Shown piece by piece: positions 23,761 to 35,719 of a stretch of 64,000 nt of DNA; positions within the stretch are counted from its first letter, which is position 1, and every line of letters begins with the position of its first letter. Position numbers and translations under genes: made by a program. Source of the stretch: Druceiella hillmani (taxonomy: Eukaryota > Arthropoda > Insecta > Lepidoptera > Hepialidae); assembly GCA_039881145.1 (NCBI GenBank), contig JAYKKI010000064.1, positions 1,054,001 to 1,118,000 of the forward strand, given 5' to 3'. Under the pieces are notes generated by a model. The model was given only the letters and a program-made list of their open reading frames with translations. It was not told the DNA's origin and did not search any database.

Positions 23761-26700
23761 AGGTTTTTTCTTATTCTTATTTCTTTCCTCTTTTTCTGAT
23801 TTCTCATGTTTTCTTAGACAGTATTCTGCTACACAAAGACTAACCTTTTATCTTACGTATTGTTGTCTTACAGTACTCAATTTTTGTTTGCCTACATAAA
23901 CCTTCTTTGGGCAGATAGATGGTAAGTGAGCCCTCATATATAATTTTCTGTATTGACATGCAAAGTACCAAATCCCTGCTTTGAGAAACAAACACAGATG
24001 ACCTTTATTAGGTTGTGACAATTCGTTGCATAAGTATATTCATGTGGGTCATTTAGGTATGATAAGTATAAGAAAGTATTCAAAACAAAACTTTCTGAAG
24101 AAATACACTAAACCAAACTCTGTCTAAATTTATTTGGCCCGAGTGAAGTGTTTTCCATGCAATAAAAATTTCTTCGCTGTGCTTCCAAATTTTGCGTCAC
24201 GAGGCAATAAAAGTCTTCGCATAGTAGCAAATGGTATATCTAAATCCTTTTCATCCGCTATAAATGCATGGTTGGATTAATTACATACATTTTTACTGAA
24301 AAATGATTAGTCAAAATGAAATAAATTTGTTTGGGTTGAATTCGAAAACAGATAAGCTAGCATCTAGAGATTTAACTAAATTATAATGAGGTATCACAGA
24401 ATATCATGAAGTGCAAAACAAGCCCATATACAATACAGAATCCTTCTAAATGCTGACACCTCTACTCGAAACATCATTAGAAGTTCTTGGGAAAGAAACA
24501 AAACAAACCCAAAGACATTATAATGAGTTTAATGCACATTGCACCAAAAAATGTACATTATTGTGATAATCTTTGCCGAAAACAAAAACAGTTTTGTACT
24601 CAGCACAGGAAGCTAAGGTGGTAACACTGGTTACCTAAAGTAGTAGTTTTATATTCCTAAGACCTTAAACTATTTCTTGCAATAAAAGTATGTAAGTTCT
24701 AATGAAACTTACAGGTAGAAGTAAAACGTAAACGAAGTATTAATATTTAGCAATTGTTTGAATGAAGTCATCTTTCAGAAATCTCTCATTTGAACCGGGC
24801 AAATTTTGTAATGTTGGTTTTTATTTGTCACCACTAATATAATTTTACACCTCACATGGACCAAATACATTACGATATATGTGCACACGGGAAAAGCAAC
24901 ATAGTGCAATAGCCAAAATATTAAACTTACGGAAAATGAAAATTCAAATTCTCTATCACGAGTACGTTGTGTGTGTAACCATCGCTGTCTTACCCATCTG
25001 CTTTGTGCTAACACCATTACGCGGTGTGGTCTGAGAAACCTCAGACCGTGGCAATCCAAAAAAGAATTTTAATAAATATAGAGAGTAATATTTATCCAAA
25101 AACATTATTTTAAAATGATTTAGTAATTTTTACCAAGAAGACTCGATTACTGAAATCAGTTGCTATTTATTTGCTGGCCATTTGAAGAATTGAAAATCTA
25201 TATAATCAAATACATAAAAGAAAAGACTAGTGAAGAGTATGGCAAATTTAATAAATATTTATTTAAAAAGTAATAACATATATAAGTTTTGAAATGAAAC
25301 ATGGATCAAAAACACAATCTTAGTAATGACATTAAAACAGTAATATTAATAAATACATACATTTTCTTGTATATATCATGAAGCAAAATATCTAATAGAT
25401 TTACTATTAGATATTTTTTAAAAATACATCAGCGCCTTGAAATATTTAGTAATATTTTGTGTTATTTAAAAATAGTCTCCAGAACTGAGATTCATCCACA
25501 TGTTATTATTCTCCACTATCTTCATTTTTTAATTCTTTATTTCCATTTTAAAAGTTTTTTAAAATCTCATCCACGACATAATTTGTAAATCTTGATTCAA
25601 ACTACACATCCTTGTCTCCAGCGTTATTAGAAACAATTAGAATAGTTATTAGGAAAAAGAGTGAAAAAGTTATAAATTTTTCCTTACAATCCTTACGATC
25701 TTACAAACTATCCGTATAATGCAATCACCAAAAATACCCATCTCATTTTTATACTGTTGGAAAGAAAAATTTGATGAGGAAGCTCCCCCGGTTCCAGGAA
25801 TTTTTAAAAAAATTACTAATTGTATTTTTAAACTTTGGTGAATTTACAATTTCTTTTAGTTTATAATGTTAAAACTTATAATGGTAATGTTAAAAAATAA
25901 ATAAATAAAACGGGAGATATGTGTAATTAGTGGTGTATGTATATTTAGTATAAATATATTACTGAGAATAATATCCATTTAATCTTTTTAAATCCGCCAG
26001 AATATTTGCATTGTATAACCTCATAGAATAACATCAATTTAATTTATTACCCTCACTAAAATATTTGTATATCATGTAATTTTCGAAAGTATAATAAAAG
26101 CTACACAAGCTTAAAAATTGTCAGAGTAAAACGTTTAATAAAACAATAGATCTCCATACACTCCATGTTTCAAAATATTTTAAAAAACAAACCACCGTAC
26201 TAAACATTTCTAATGCAATCAATTTTACATGCTATTCATAACAATTCCGTATGGCTGGCCGCTTTTAAATATAACTGCGAAAAATCCAAACTTGTGGTTC
26301 ATTAATTCTGACAATGGATACTATTTTTAAGGTGTTTCTATGCCCATTACCATAGTGGACATATTATTGCAATAAGAATCAATAGACATGTGATTTGTCT
26401 GTTCATGTAAACAATAGAAAGTGGATATGTTCTGCAGTTTAGAGTAGATAGTTCATATATTGTTAACAAATAAAATTAATTATTAATTATAATGCGATAT
26501 TGAAATCAAAATAATTTGCTAACTCCTTTTCAATTACAACACATTTACTAACACATTTATTAGTTTGCAAACTTTGCTGCCTTGTTAATAAACAATTTTT
26601 ATTCAATTTACCTACTTGTCTTTTCACTATCCAATTCCCTCATATTCTTTCAATAAATAATCAAGATACACTTAATACTTGTTTATTGTGTAACTAAAAT

Positions 26701-27192
26701 ATAATTACCGTTATACTTACTATTATCCAAAATATTGATTAAGTGGACAATTTAAAACTAAGAAATAAAAATTGAATGATATTAGAAGTTGCGATGTACT
26801 TTGACTTGATTGCATACATTTTAGAATCTGTGAATAATCAAGTGTAGGATCATTAAGTTAATTGAAAACAAAAAGGTTTGTCTCCATCTACAGTACATAC
26901 TCATTCCAAAAGAGATTATTCTTTCGATGCTATAATAATTTGTCTATATCATTTTGTTTCAAATAGACGAAAGGTATATTACATTTATCTACTGGTTGAA
27001 GCAACTTAAATCTGTGTAAGAATTTCTTATCAGTGCTAATTGGTAATGCTGATATGGTCTATAACTTACAGGTTATCATTAATATTAAACCATTATATTA
27101 ACAAAATAATCCAGCAACTTACTATCAGGTTTTAAATCAAAATAAAGGTAGCACCTCTTATCACTGTTTACAGATTTCGTATTCCACTAGGC

Positions 27193-27194
<2 letters not shown>

Positions 27195-27230
<36 letters not shown>

Positions 27231-27241
27231 ATATATATATG

Positions 27242-27282
<41 letters not shown>

Positions 27283-27308
27283 CCATATATATATGTATAT
27301 ATATATAA

Positions 27309-27344
<36 letters not shown>
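27195..27344. repeat. Compound AT microsatellite with internal 70-bp periodicity
   Basis: Three TA tracts are separated by two near-identical spacers containing CCATATATATATGTAT and AAATAT. This gives a higher-order repeat. Confidence 0.9.
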
Positions 27345-27347
<3 letters not shown>

Positions 27348-27739
27348 AGAAGTCAAATTGCATATAGTCCAGATGCCTTATTACATATTAATTGAAGATA
27401 ATGTAGACCAATATTTGCAATTCAGCATCTTAGTGTACGAATGATATACATACAATTTATTATATAGAACCTAACGTGAGGTAAAGAATGAGATGACCAA
27501 AGTATGCCACTAATGCTTACAGCGCCCAAGTTTAAGTTTGTTAACTGAGCTGTGCATTCTTGCTTTGGTTGCATAATTTTATATTGCCTAAAATAATCTC
27601 TAACATAATATGATGTAAATGTTAGGGGAATAGTCTGTAAAAATGGATACGTCCTGTTTAAGAAAATTAATTTCTATGAAATCAATATCACTTTACAATG
27701 TCTTTGTCATATTCAAAATTTACATAGATAGAACTTGCT

Positions 27740-27806
27740 CTTCTGTTGCAAAATACTGGTTAATGTAAATAATAATGTTGCTTTAACCAGTATTTTGCAA
27801 CAGAAG
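27740..27806. repeat. Perfect 24-bp inverted repeat, 19-nt loop
   Basis: Arms 27740-27763 and 27783-27806 are exact reverse complements (CTTCTGTTGCAAAATACTGG...). A third, diverged copy in the direct orientation starts at 27807 (TTGCAAAATATTGGCTAATG). The size fits a small-RNA hairpin or a collapsed MITE. The function is unknown. Confidence 0.8.
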
Positions 27807-28538
27807 TTGCAAAATATTGGCTAATGCAAATATTAATATTATTTTTTCTGCAAAATATATCACCTAGTCATATCAATATTGTAAATTTCTCAAAATTACT
27901 TTCATTTTATTGCTCATGACTTTTTATTATTTTTCATTTAGCTTAATTAATATTCGTTGCTTAAATATAGGACGTAGGAGATGTTAAAATTGAATAATGG
28001 TTTACTACGTAATTAAGTTTTTGAGACATACTGGTAACAAAATAGATCCAAAAATGATAAATTTCATAATGCAACAAATCATTATTTTTCAATCAAAAAA
28101 ACAAAAAAACCAGATTTGTATTCCATTCAAAGAAGGAAGTATATATGTTAAGATATAAGATATTTTGTTTAGAAGTTAAAATCCTCTGGCAGACAGATAG
28201 ACGATTAGACGGCCAACCAATGTTGTTATAACAATAGAATTAATTCGGTCCATACAGGATCTCAAAACGTAAACTCCATTGTATTTAAGAAATGAGAACA
28301 AGTAATTTCTGGAAAGGAAGTTGTCCTTGAATTTCTAGCAACTATTTGCTTTAAGCGGAATCATTTGGCTAGGATGGGGTATGTCAAGGTAAAATTTTGT
28401 CTTCATTAATCTTCTCCGTGCATTAAATACAAACATCATTTACACACTGGTGAAAGATAAATCTAAATATATCCAATGCTATTCAAATTATAATATTATT
28501 TGTAATTACAATGTAAAAATGATCCAGGAAATGAAAAT

Positions 28539-28740
28539 TGTTAACCCATAATGTTGGAATACGAAAATAGTTAGAGTGAAAATGATCGTTTTTCAAATTG
28601 TGAAGAAAGTGATAGTAGAAGTGACATTGTGGTGCGCTCACAATTTGACGTAATGCAAATTTTGAGAGATACTAATAATAGTGACGATAACAATTATTTT
28701 GCTGATACGGAGGATGTACCGGACTGCGTAAATATGATGT
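28539..28740 (+). mobile_element. Possible DNA transposon N-terminal remnant
   Basis: From about 28567 to the TGA at 28739-28741 one frame is open and acidic: CEESDSRSDIVVRSQFDV, then RDTNNSDDNNYFADTEDV. Just upstream is TTAACCC, reminiscent of a piggyBac end. Acidic N termini occur in piggyBac-type transposases. There is no start codon, catalytic domain or second end, so this is a weak call. Confidence 0.2.
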
Positions 28741-30378
28741 GACCTTGATTTCAGTCTTTGTTATCATTTTTGTTCACAATACATATTTCCATAATTTTCT
28801 TTGTATTTTATTATCCTTATAGCCATAAGTTTTTATTAAGAAAACACCGAAAAAATTATGAAAGTTGGTTAATGTTTGGAAGTGATACAGTTTTTTTTCG
28901 ACACAAGGGTAAATGACATTAAAACAAAAGAATGCTTTGGCATTTTTAAGTATATATGAGTAAAAAACCATAGCACTAAAACGGTAAAACAAAGAAAATT
29001 TGGGCTGTCAATGCTTTATTGCCAGCTAATTTCGTTCATCAGATCTCTAAAAAAATAATTTTTTGAAAATTTTTCAAAAATTCAAATCGATCAAAAATTA
29101 AATTTATATGTTTTGAAACATTTTCGCTGATATTCACACACAGTTGTACATAAAGTTGTGGCATTCATGTATTTATATAAACTTGGCATTATCTTTCCAT
29201 TTTCTTTATGAGGACGAGAGTAAAAGTGGCAATAAATTTGACTTTGTTTTGTTTAGTGTTTGTTAGAAGAAAATTTATGAATAAATATATTTAACCATAC
29301 CATGTAGATTATTATTCTGGACATGTAGTTCATGCATATATTCATTGTAAATCTCATCATAATTGATTTTAATACAAAGAATATGCAATTATATGGAGTG
29401 GTAATAATTTTCCACATGTTTCCTTATGATTTGTAAATAGATTGCCATAATAAAAATATCTCACAAGACTATAGCCTAAAAGTTCGAAAAAATACCAATG
29501 TCATAATGTGGTAAAGTCAAATATAGTTTTCACAACAGTCTAATTGTCGTAAAAATAAGTTATTGATTTCTTTGACATACATAGAATTAAATTGATAAGC
29601 CTATTATATATAATAGGGCTATTTATTGAGATCACTCCCTAACAGCAGTCGATTTGTCTCTCCATTTAGAAGTCTATTGTCAGGTGTTAAGTCATTAAAT
29701 AGCGAGGTTGTTTGATTGTATTTAACTATTTATGGACAATATATCAAGTGGTGTTAGAAGCAAAATAATTGCTTAATGTGTATTATACACTTGTATCACT
29801 TTCCATAAATTATATTTTTTGCATTTAAATATGTAAATTTTATATGAAATTCATACTTTCATCGGTTTAAAATTCTTTCATTAAACTAACATGTGTAATT
29901 TGTGTCACTTCTAAATAATGTATTGGCCCCTAACTTTATTTGCCTCGATAATCAACAGCCATTAATAAACAAATCATAATCAATGTGTGTCAAGGTAAAA
30001 TATGCCTACAGAATACAATGAAAACATGCTGAACAAAACCGTTAAGCCTTGATAAATAATGTGTAATAAATGTATCAAGGACGTCGCCAGCCTGGGCCAG
30101 GAGGGCAGGCTGATAGATGGAGGATAAATAAATATGAACTGCAGGTACGATAAACACAATTTGTCAAATTTTAATTATTTTACATCAGAAAATGTAAAAT
30201 ATTACTTAAGCATAATCAACTAAAACATCCAGTTTTTCAAATTTTCCACCATTTTATTATTAAAATTCTCTACGTTATGTAGTGTAATGTTTCTATGAAC
30301 ATTCACATTCACCATTCTTAGCCAGATTTTGATTCATCTCATTCTGCTAAAGGATCACTCTATAGTACACGTTGTGTA

Positions 30379-30827
30379 CTAAAGAATGATAATAATTTTC
30401 ATAGTTTCACCCTTTTCAGGAAAGAAGTTCATCGCCTCTTTTAACACAAAAAGAACGTCAATTTTAATTGTATTGGGTTTATCTTGCCACAATTGTTGCC
30501 AAAATCCCATTTCATTTTTTATTTTTGATAAATTGCAAAATAGGGCAATGCAGACTTTCGTAAGATTTTCTATGAACATGGTTTGCATGCACATGAGGTA
30601 TAATTTACTTACAGCAAAGGATGAGGTGTTTTTTGAGTAAAACATGTTTCAAGAGAAGTAATAATAGAGTCGAAATATGGAATTATTAAAGACTTTTTCC
30701 AGGAATCAGAAGGGCTTCCCGCTGGATGGTTGTTTCTATGTTTTTGTCTCTCAGTAATGCATGGCACTAATGTTATCTCCTCCTCCAATCTAATTTTTCC
30801 TGCAATGACGACGACCTCCCGAATCAC
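30379..30827 (-). mobile_element. hAT-type transposase relic (C-terminal part)
   Basis: Minus strand, two frames. The first (30827-30609) reads ITERQKHRNNHPAGSPSDSW and then KKSLIIPYFDSIITSLETCF. The second (30645-30379) reads NEMGFWQQLWQDKPNTIKID and then VLFVLKEAMNFFP. This order is the pattern of the hAT/P52rIPK-like family: a PR...RQ..R.N.PA..P..Y+++..IPF+D..I..L..RF segment, later E...W...W followed by a PN/FP segment near the dimerisation domain. At least one frameshift separates the halves and the N-terminal part is missing, so it is inactive. Confidence 0.65.
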
Positions 30828-31508
30828 AATAATTTTTGGGCGACTGAAATCTCTTCCAAATAAAATCTGCCATTAAGACATAAAAGTATTATAGAAAAAA
30901 ATGTGCATATAAAATTTAAAAAAATAAAAATTGGCACAGGTTTAAGTAAAAAAAAACACTTTGTAAGTTCTTAAACATAAACTTTGAATTCTTTGAATAA
31001 CTAGCCATCATCACCAATCACTTATTATTCTGGTGTAAGTAAACATAATTAATAATATTTCTATGATAAAATTCGGATTATTATCAATAATGACCAGTCC
31101 AGTAAATGAATAATCGCAACCTTGTATGTAGTACACATACAGTACAACTATGTATATAATGGTTAATATTAAATTACACAGCCCAGATATTAGCCACAGG
31201 TATTATCCATTTATATAGATTTCATTGTTTGATTATATTGTATGTATCTTTAACGGAATATTTTTTCGATGACCTAATGTGAAAATACAGTCTCTTTTAT
31301 CAAACTGATTACTGATACAAATTACTGTTTTGACATCAATTATTCATATGCATCTGTGTATTTCAGTGCGTCCCTGAAACGAAAATAAACTCGATCTGAT
31401 TTTAATAATAATGACTTTCCGTTCATGGAGCATTTCTTGTTGGATATTTGTTACACTGTGTCATTAGAAATTTAATTGGTCCCGTCATAAACAAATAACG
31501 ATTTAAAA
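30828..31508. other. Intergenic upstream of the 31.5-kb receptor
   Basis: AT-rich, no coding signal. It holds any promoter of the receptor at 31509. The conserved upstream block of the other type 1 loci was not found here. Confidence 0.5.
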
Positions 31509-33161
31509 ATGCCTAAATACAATATTTTCACAATTAATAAGAATAATCAGAATATAACCTTCGAAAATACTCTCTTGCCTGTATTGAGAATTCAATCTGT
31601 ATTTGGTATATTCAGGAAGACCACACGGGTTTCAAAATGTTTATCTAAATTTAAATTACTATATAGTTTCATAGCTGTTTGTTTTTTTCACTTGCTTCAA
31701 ATAAAGTGTTATGGCTCTGAATATTATGCACAGTTTCCTATACTTTATCTATTTCATTTTTTTCAAAATACATACGTGTCATATTTAATGTGCCTTGCAA
31801 TATTTTGGAAAAAGATGTCCTTAAATGAATTGATTCTTCTTATTGATGAGACTGATGAGCTTTTTGAACCAATCTATAGAAGGGAGATGTTTTTGGCAGA
31901 CAAAATATGTAATAAAATTACAATTGTTTCAGCAATGGTGTTCATTTGCTTTTACAAAATTTGTAATATCTTTTTACGCAAGGCAGTCTTACCCGAAATG
32001 GAATTGTTGAGCGAATGTTCCTTGATCGATCACATGGCTACAATTGTTTACTATTTGGAAATAGTTCTTTTCTGTTTACTTATTTCCAGTATTAACAGAC
32101 GTATAAGACTGATAAAATTATTTCTAGACAAGATGAGTCTAACGAACGGCTTTCTCATTGAATACATTTTCGGCAATCACCAGTGTGTAAAGACACACCT
32201 AAAATTTTTTAAAAATAAATTTAATGTACCTTTAAAGCAAAAAAGTGTTTATGACTTGGCAGACTACTTTATTCGATTGATGCAGATCTGGAAATGTTTT
32301 ATTAAAATATTTCAGATTCAGGTTTCAAAAGTTTTTCACTGTGTTTACTTTCAATATAAATTTAATTTGATACTAGTTTGATATATTTTTTTATTTTTAG
32401 GTATTGTTCAAGTTAATCATCACACTTACAGCGTCAATCGCTAGCGCTTTTGTTTCATTGAATTTGTTAAAATACACTGTAAGTATAATTTACATGTATT
32501 GTTTGTAAATTGATTTAATTGACTCACAACAGTTTTAATGATGTAGAAAATTACTATGCAAAGGCATTCATCGAATATAATTCGTTTTTTTTAATTGCAG
32601 AATGATGAACCAAAAACAATTTTATATATTATGTATTGGCCAATATTTTTTATAATGTGTTTGGCTATTATGTGCAATTTATGTGAGAACACATTTTTTG
32701 AAGTAAAAGGCATTACAATTTGCTTGACAAGATTATACGCTGATGACCGAATTCGTAAGTATTTTAACAAATGAAATTTTGGCTGTCAAGTCTAGTATCA
32801 TTTCTAATAAAACTATTAAAGAATGTCATAACTTTATGCACATTTAATGGTTGCAGAATTTAATTTTACTCTTTCAAAAATATCCTAACCGGAACTAAGA
32901 TGCATTTCACTTAGTAACTATTTATTTTCAGACTGATAAAAATTTAAGAACTCAGTGTAATGTAAATAACATTAAACATGTTTTCTACTTACAGCTTCTG
33001 ATATTTGCAGACATCTACCGTTACTACTAAGTTTTATAAAAACCAGCAAGTTGGGTCAGTTCAATGTCCTCCACATGTTTGAATTTCGTCTTTCTCTGCT
33101 TCTTAGCTTCTTAGGATTATGTATTACATATGTGATTGTGACAATACAATTTATAAATTAA
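31509..33161 (+). CDS. Gustatory receptor, type 1, intact, 403 aa
   Basis: A complete, compact insect gustatory receptor. Exons are 31509-32321 (813 nt, donor CAG|GTTTCA), 32401-32478 (78 nt, donor GTAAGT), 32601-32754 (154 nt, donor GTAAGT) and 32995-33161 (167 nt). The total is 1212 nt, with phases 0, 0, 1 and introns of only 79-240 nt. The N terminus (ENTLLPVLRIQSVFGIFRKT) aligns with the type 1 pseudogene ending at 7662. About seven hydrophobic segments are visible, the last carrying TYVIVTIQF at residues 393-401. This is an exact match to the family TYhhhhhQF signature, two residues from the C terminus. AATAAA lies at 33431-33436. It is the only intact type 1 gene in the window. The expected role is a chemosensory cation-channel subunit; the ligand is unknown. 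Confidence 0.92.
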
Positions 33162-35719
33162 TACGAATAAATTTATCACAATTTCTCTCGTTTATGAAAG
33201 TAAGAAGAAATAAAAGTAAAATATCCATTACAATGTTGTACCAACATAAGAATATATACCAATCCTTTCTAAGAACTAAAGTTGATAACAAAAATATTTT
33301 AATAATATTGCTTGTAAGTTCTTTTCCATTTTACATATGCTTATGTTCAATTGTAGACATATATAGAAGTGTTTCTGTCTTTTATTTAAATTTTGTTAAA
33401 AATTCTTTGTAAGGCATTTAAACTTAATGAAATAAAAAGAACTACATTTTGAAAGTATTACTTTATTATAAAATATTTACTTTATAATTTTGTTGATTAA
33501 TCTGATAAGGTTTGAAAATGGTTGTCTTACTGCCACACGATCAATGTTGTTTAGTTAATTACTACAGATTAAGAGAAAATATTGATTTTACAAATTTTAA
33601 AAAAAAACTGTAATTAAATATTTCTGATATATAAATGTTTTAAATTTTGAAGTACTAAAAACATTCAAATGTAAATAAGGAAACCAACATTTCAAACCGT
33701 ACCACTGCTGAGTTAGAAATAGGCAGTGAGGTCAAATTTAGGAAAGGTCATGTATTAGTTATTACAAAATTGCCTTTCCATGACAACACTTGCAATTATA
33801 TAAAGATTTTAGATGAAGATAATTTTATATTGATTTTAAAAATATATTCAAGAAGAAAGAAGTTGAGCAGATTTCAGAGGAAAACAAAAAATTTTTGGTT
33901 ATAAACGAATAACTGTTACTGAACCATAAAAAATGATTTACTTTCTTCATTTGAAAACTTTAACTGCTGCAGGGCCGTATAACAATGGAGCCACCACATG
34001 AACTTATATTGACAGTGATGTAAATAACTTTGGAAATTTATGTGCAAACAAATCAATGTACTGTTTCATCTTAAAGGCCAAAACAAGAAAAGACCTTCAA
34101 AAATGAAGAAGAAAATTATATATTCAAATGATCACTTATAATTTGCATCAATTTAAACAATTGTTGTAACTATATTTTAATACACAAGTGTAAATTTTAA
34201 AATACAAAACGGAAACAAATAAATAAAAAACAACTGAGCATATATTGTAATAAGTGTAAAATACGGTTTCATGTTTTCCTACATCTCTTGACGCAAATTT
34301 ATACAAATTTACCAAAAACCTAATTTAATTTGAAAATTGCAATCAAATTCAAAAACCTCGATACTTATTATTATGTTCAATAAATTTACAATTGACAAAT
34401 AAAAGAGGCGGGGAAGCGGGAACTATGCACCTATTTCATTTTTTCAAAAAGAAATTTGAAAATGAGAAATGATAAAAGTAACCACAATTTTATTTTAGAA
34501 GACCCATCCAATGATATTCAGCGACTTGTGAAATAAAAAATATTCATAGTCATTGGGTGGGAGTTATGTTAAACAATGTTTTTCTCTAAACATTTTGCAT
34601 TGCAATAATTGAAGTCTTGATATGAAGCATATACTAGCAAATGTTCTTTTACGCAGGCCTAAAAGTCTATTAGAAGGATTGCTGATTTCACTATGCAACA
34701 ATTAATACAATACTTTCATATGATGAGATTATAAAAGTTATTAAGGAGCCGAGGAAGATAGACGTATATGTTATGGACATTGCACACAAATTACTAAATG
34801 AAGGTAATATATAAATTAGATTGCTTAAAGTCAACAATTGTATAACATGGCAAAACAGGTACAAACATACATCAAATCTTTGTTCATAAGTATCACATAC
34901 AAAAGGATATCATATTTGATTTGAAAAAAATAAATTTATGAAAGGTGATCTGACAAATTAAAAATATTTAATTTAGGTTTGCCAACTTTGTTATTATAAG
35001 TAATAAAAACAAAGATTTTTAGTTATTGCTGAAAAAGTGAAATTTAAAAAGTTGTTTGTTGAATTTACCACCAACTCCTGCAACCTCTTCCCTGCTAAGT
35101 ATCATTGGCATTCACGATGGCACATTTTTCATGTAAATGTTAAACGTTTTCCAAGACAAATAAACTTTTTTCAGACAGAAAATGAACAAAACTAATTGTC
35201 CTTCAATCACAGAATAAGAATCAGTGCTAACATACTTCAGCTTCACCGTATGATATTTAAAAGATTAAGTATTTGAATTCTTGTTTTGTGCCTATGTTTC
35301 ACATCAATAGGACTAATGATTAAGTATTTCAACTGAGTCATAAAATTAAAAAGGAAGTGATTAAAAACTGTAATGAGGTTCCTACGATAATTATTTCCCA
35401 AAAACAATAATTCAGTTTTGGTAAAAGCACTTCGATGAACTTCATACATATAACGTAATAAACATACAATCAAAAGTAGTACATCATCTTCAGTTTCGAG
35501 ATTAGTTCATTATGTAGGAGCAGTTCGTTGAGATTATACTAAATAAATAAAAGCCGCTTAATGGGTAACTTGGTCAGTTGAGTGTAGGAATGGATTTCAG
35601 GTGCTCATCAGAGCTCATCAAGTTACTGTTTATTTTTCATCAATGAGTATAAATAAAGAACTAAAAAGAGGACAGAGTTTCAAATTAAATTTTACATCAA
35701 TTTAAAGTTGTAACTGCAC
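33162..35719. other. Intergenic, nothing recognised
   Basis: Frames at 33119-33412 (+, overlapping the last receptor exon in another frame) and 35243-35473 (-) have no family resemblance. No repeat longer than a few tens of bases was identified. Confidence 0.5.

Larger units (their letters stand above)
23761..30378. other. Intergenic, no gene supported
   Basis: A long AT-rich stretch without a recognisable gene. It contains a compound AT microsatellite (27195-27344), a perfect 24-bp hairpin (27740-27806) and a possible transposon remnant near 28539-28740. A minus-strand frame at 24775-25059 includes a less AT-rich patch (24950-25060) but matches nothing I know. Confidence 0.5.

Noticed and set aside
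24775..25059. 94-codon minus-strand frame with a basic start (MDCHGLRFLRPHRV...)
   Set aside because: No motif or neighbour supports it; a less AT-rich patch may be an old insertion.
30386..30640. 84-codon plus-strand frame
   Set aside because: It is antisense to the hAT transposase relic, whose minus-strand reading explains the openness.
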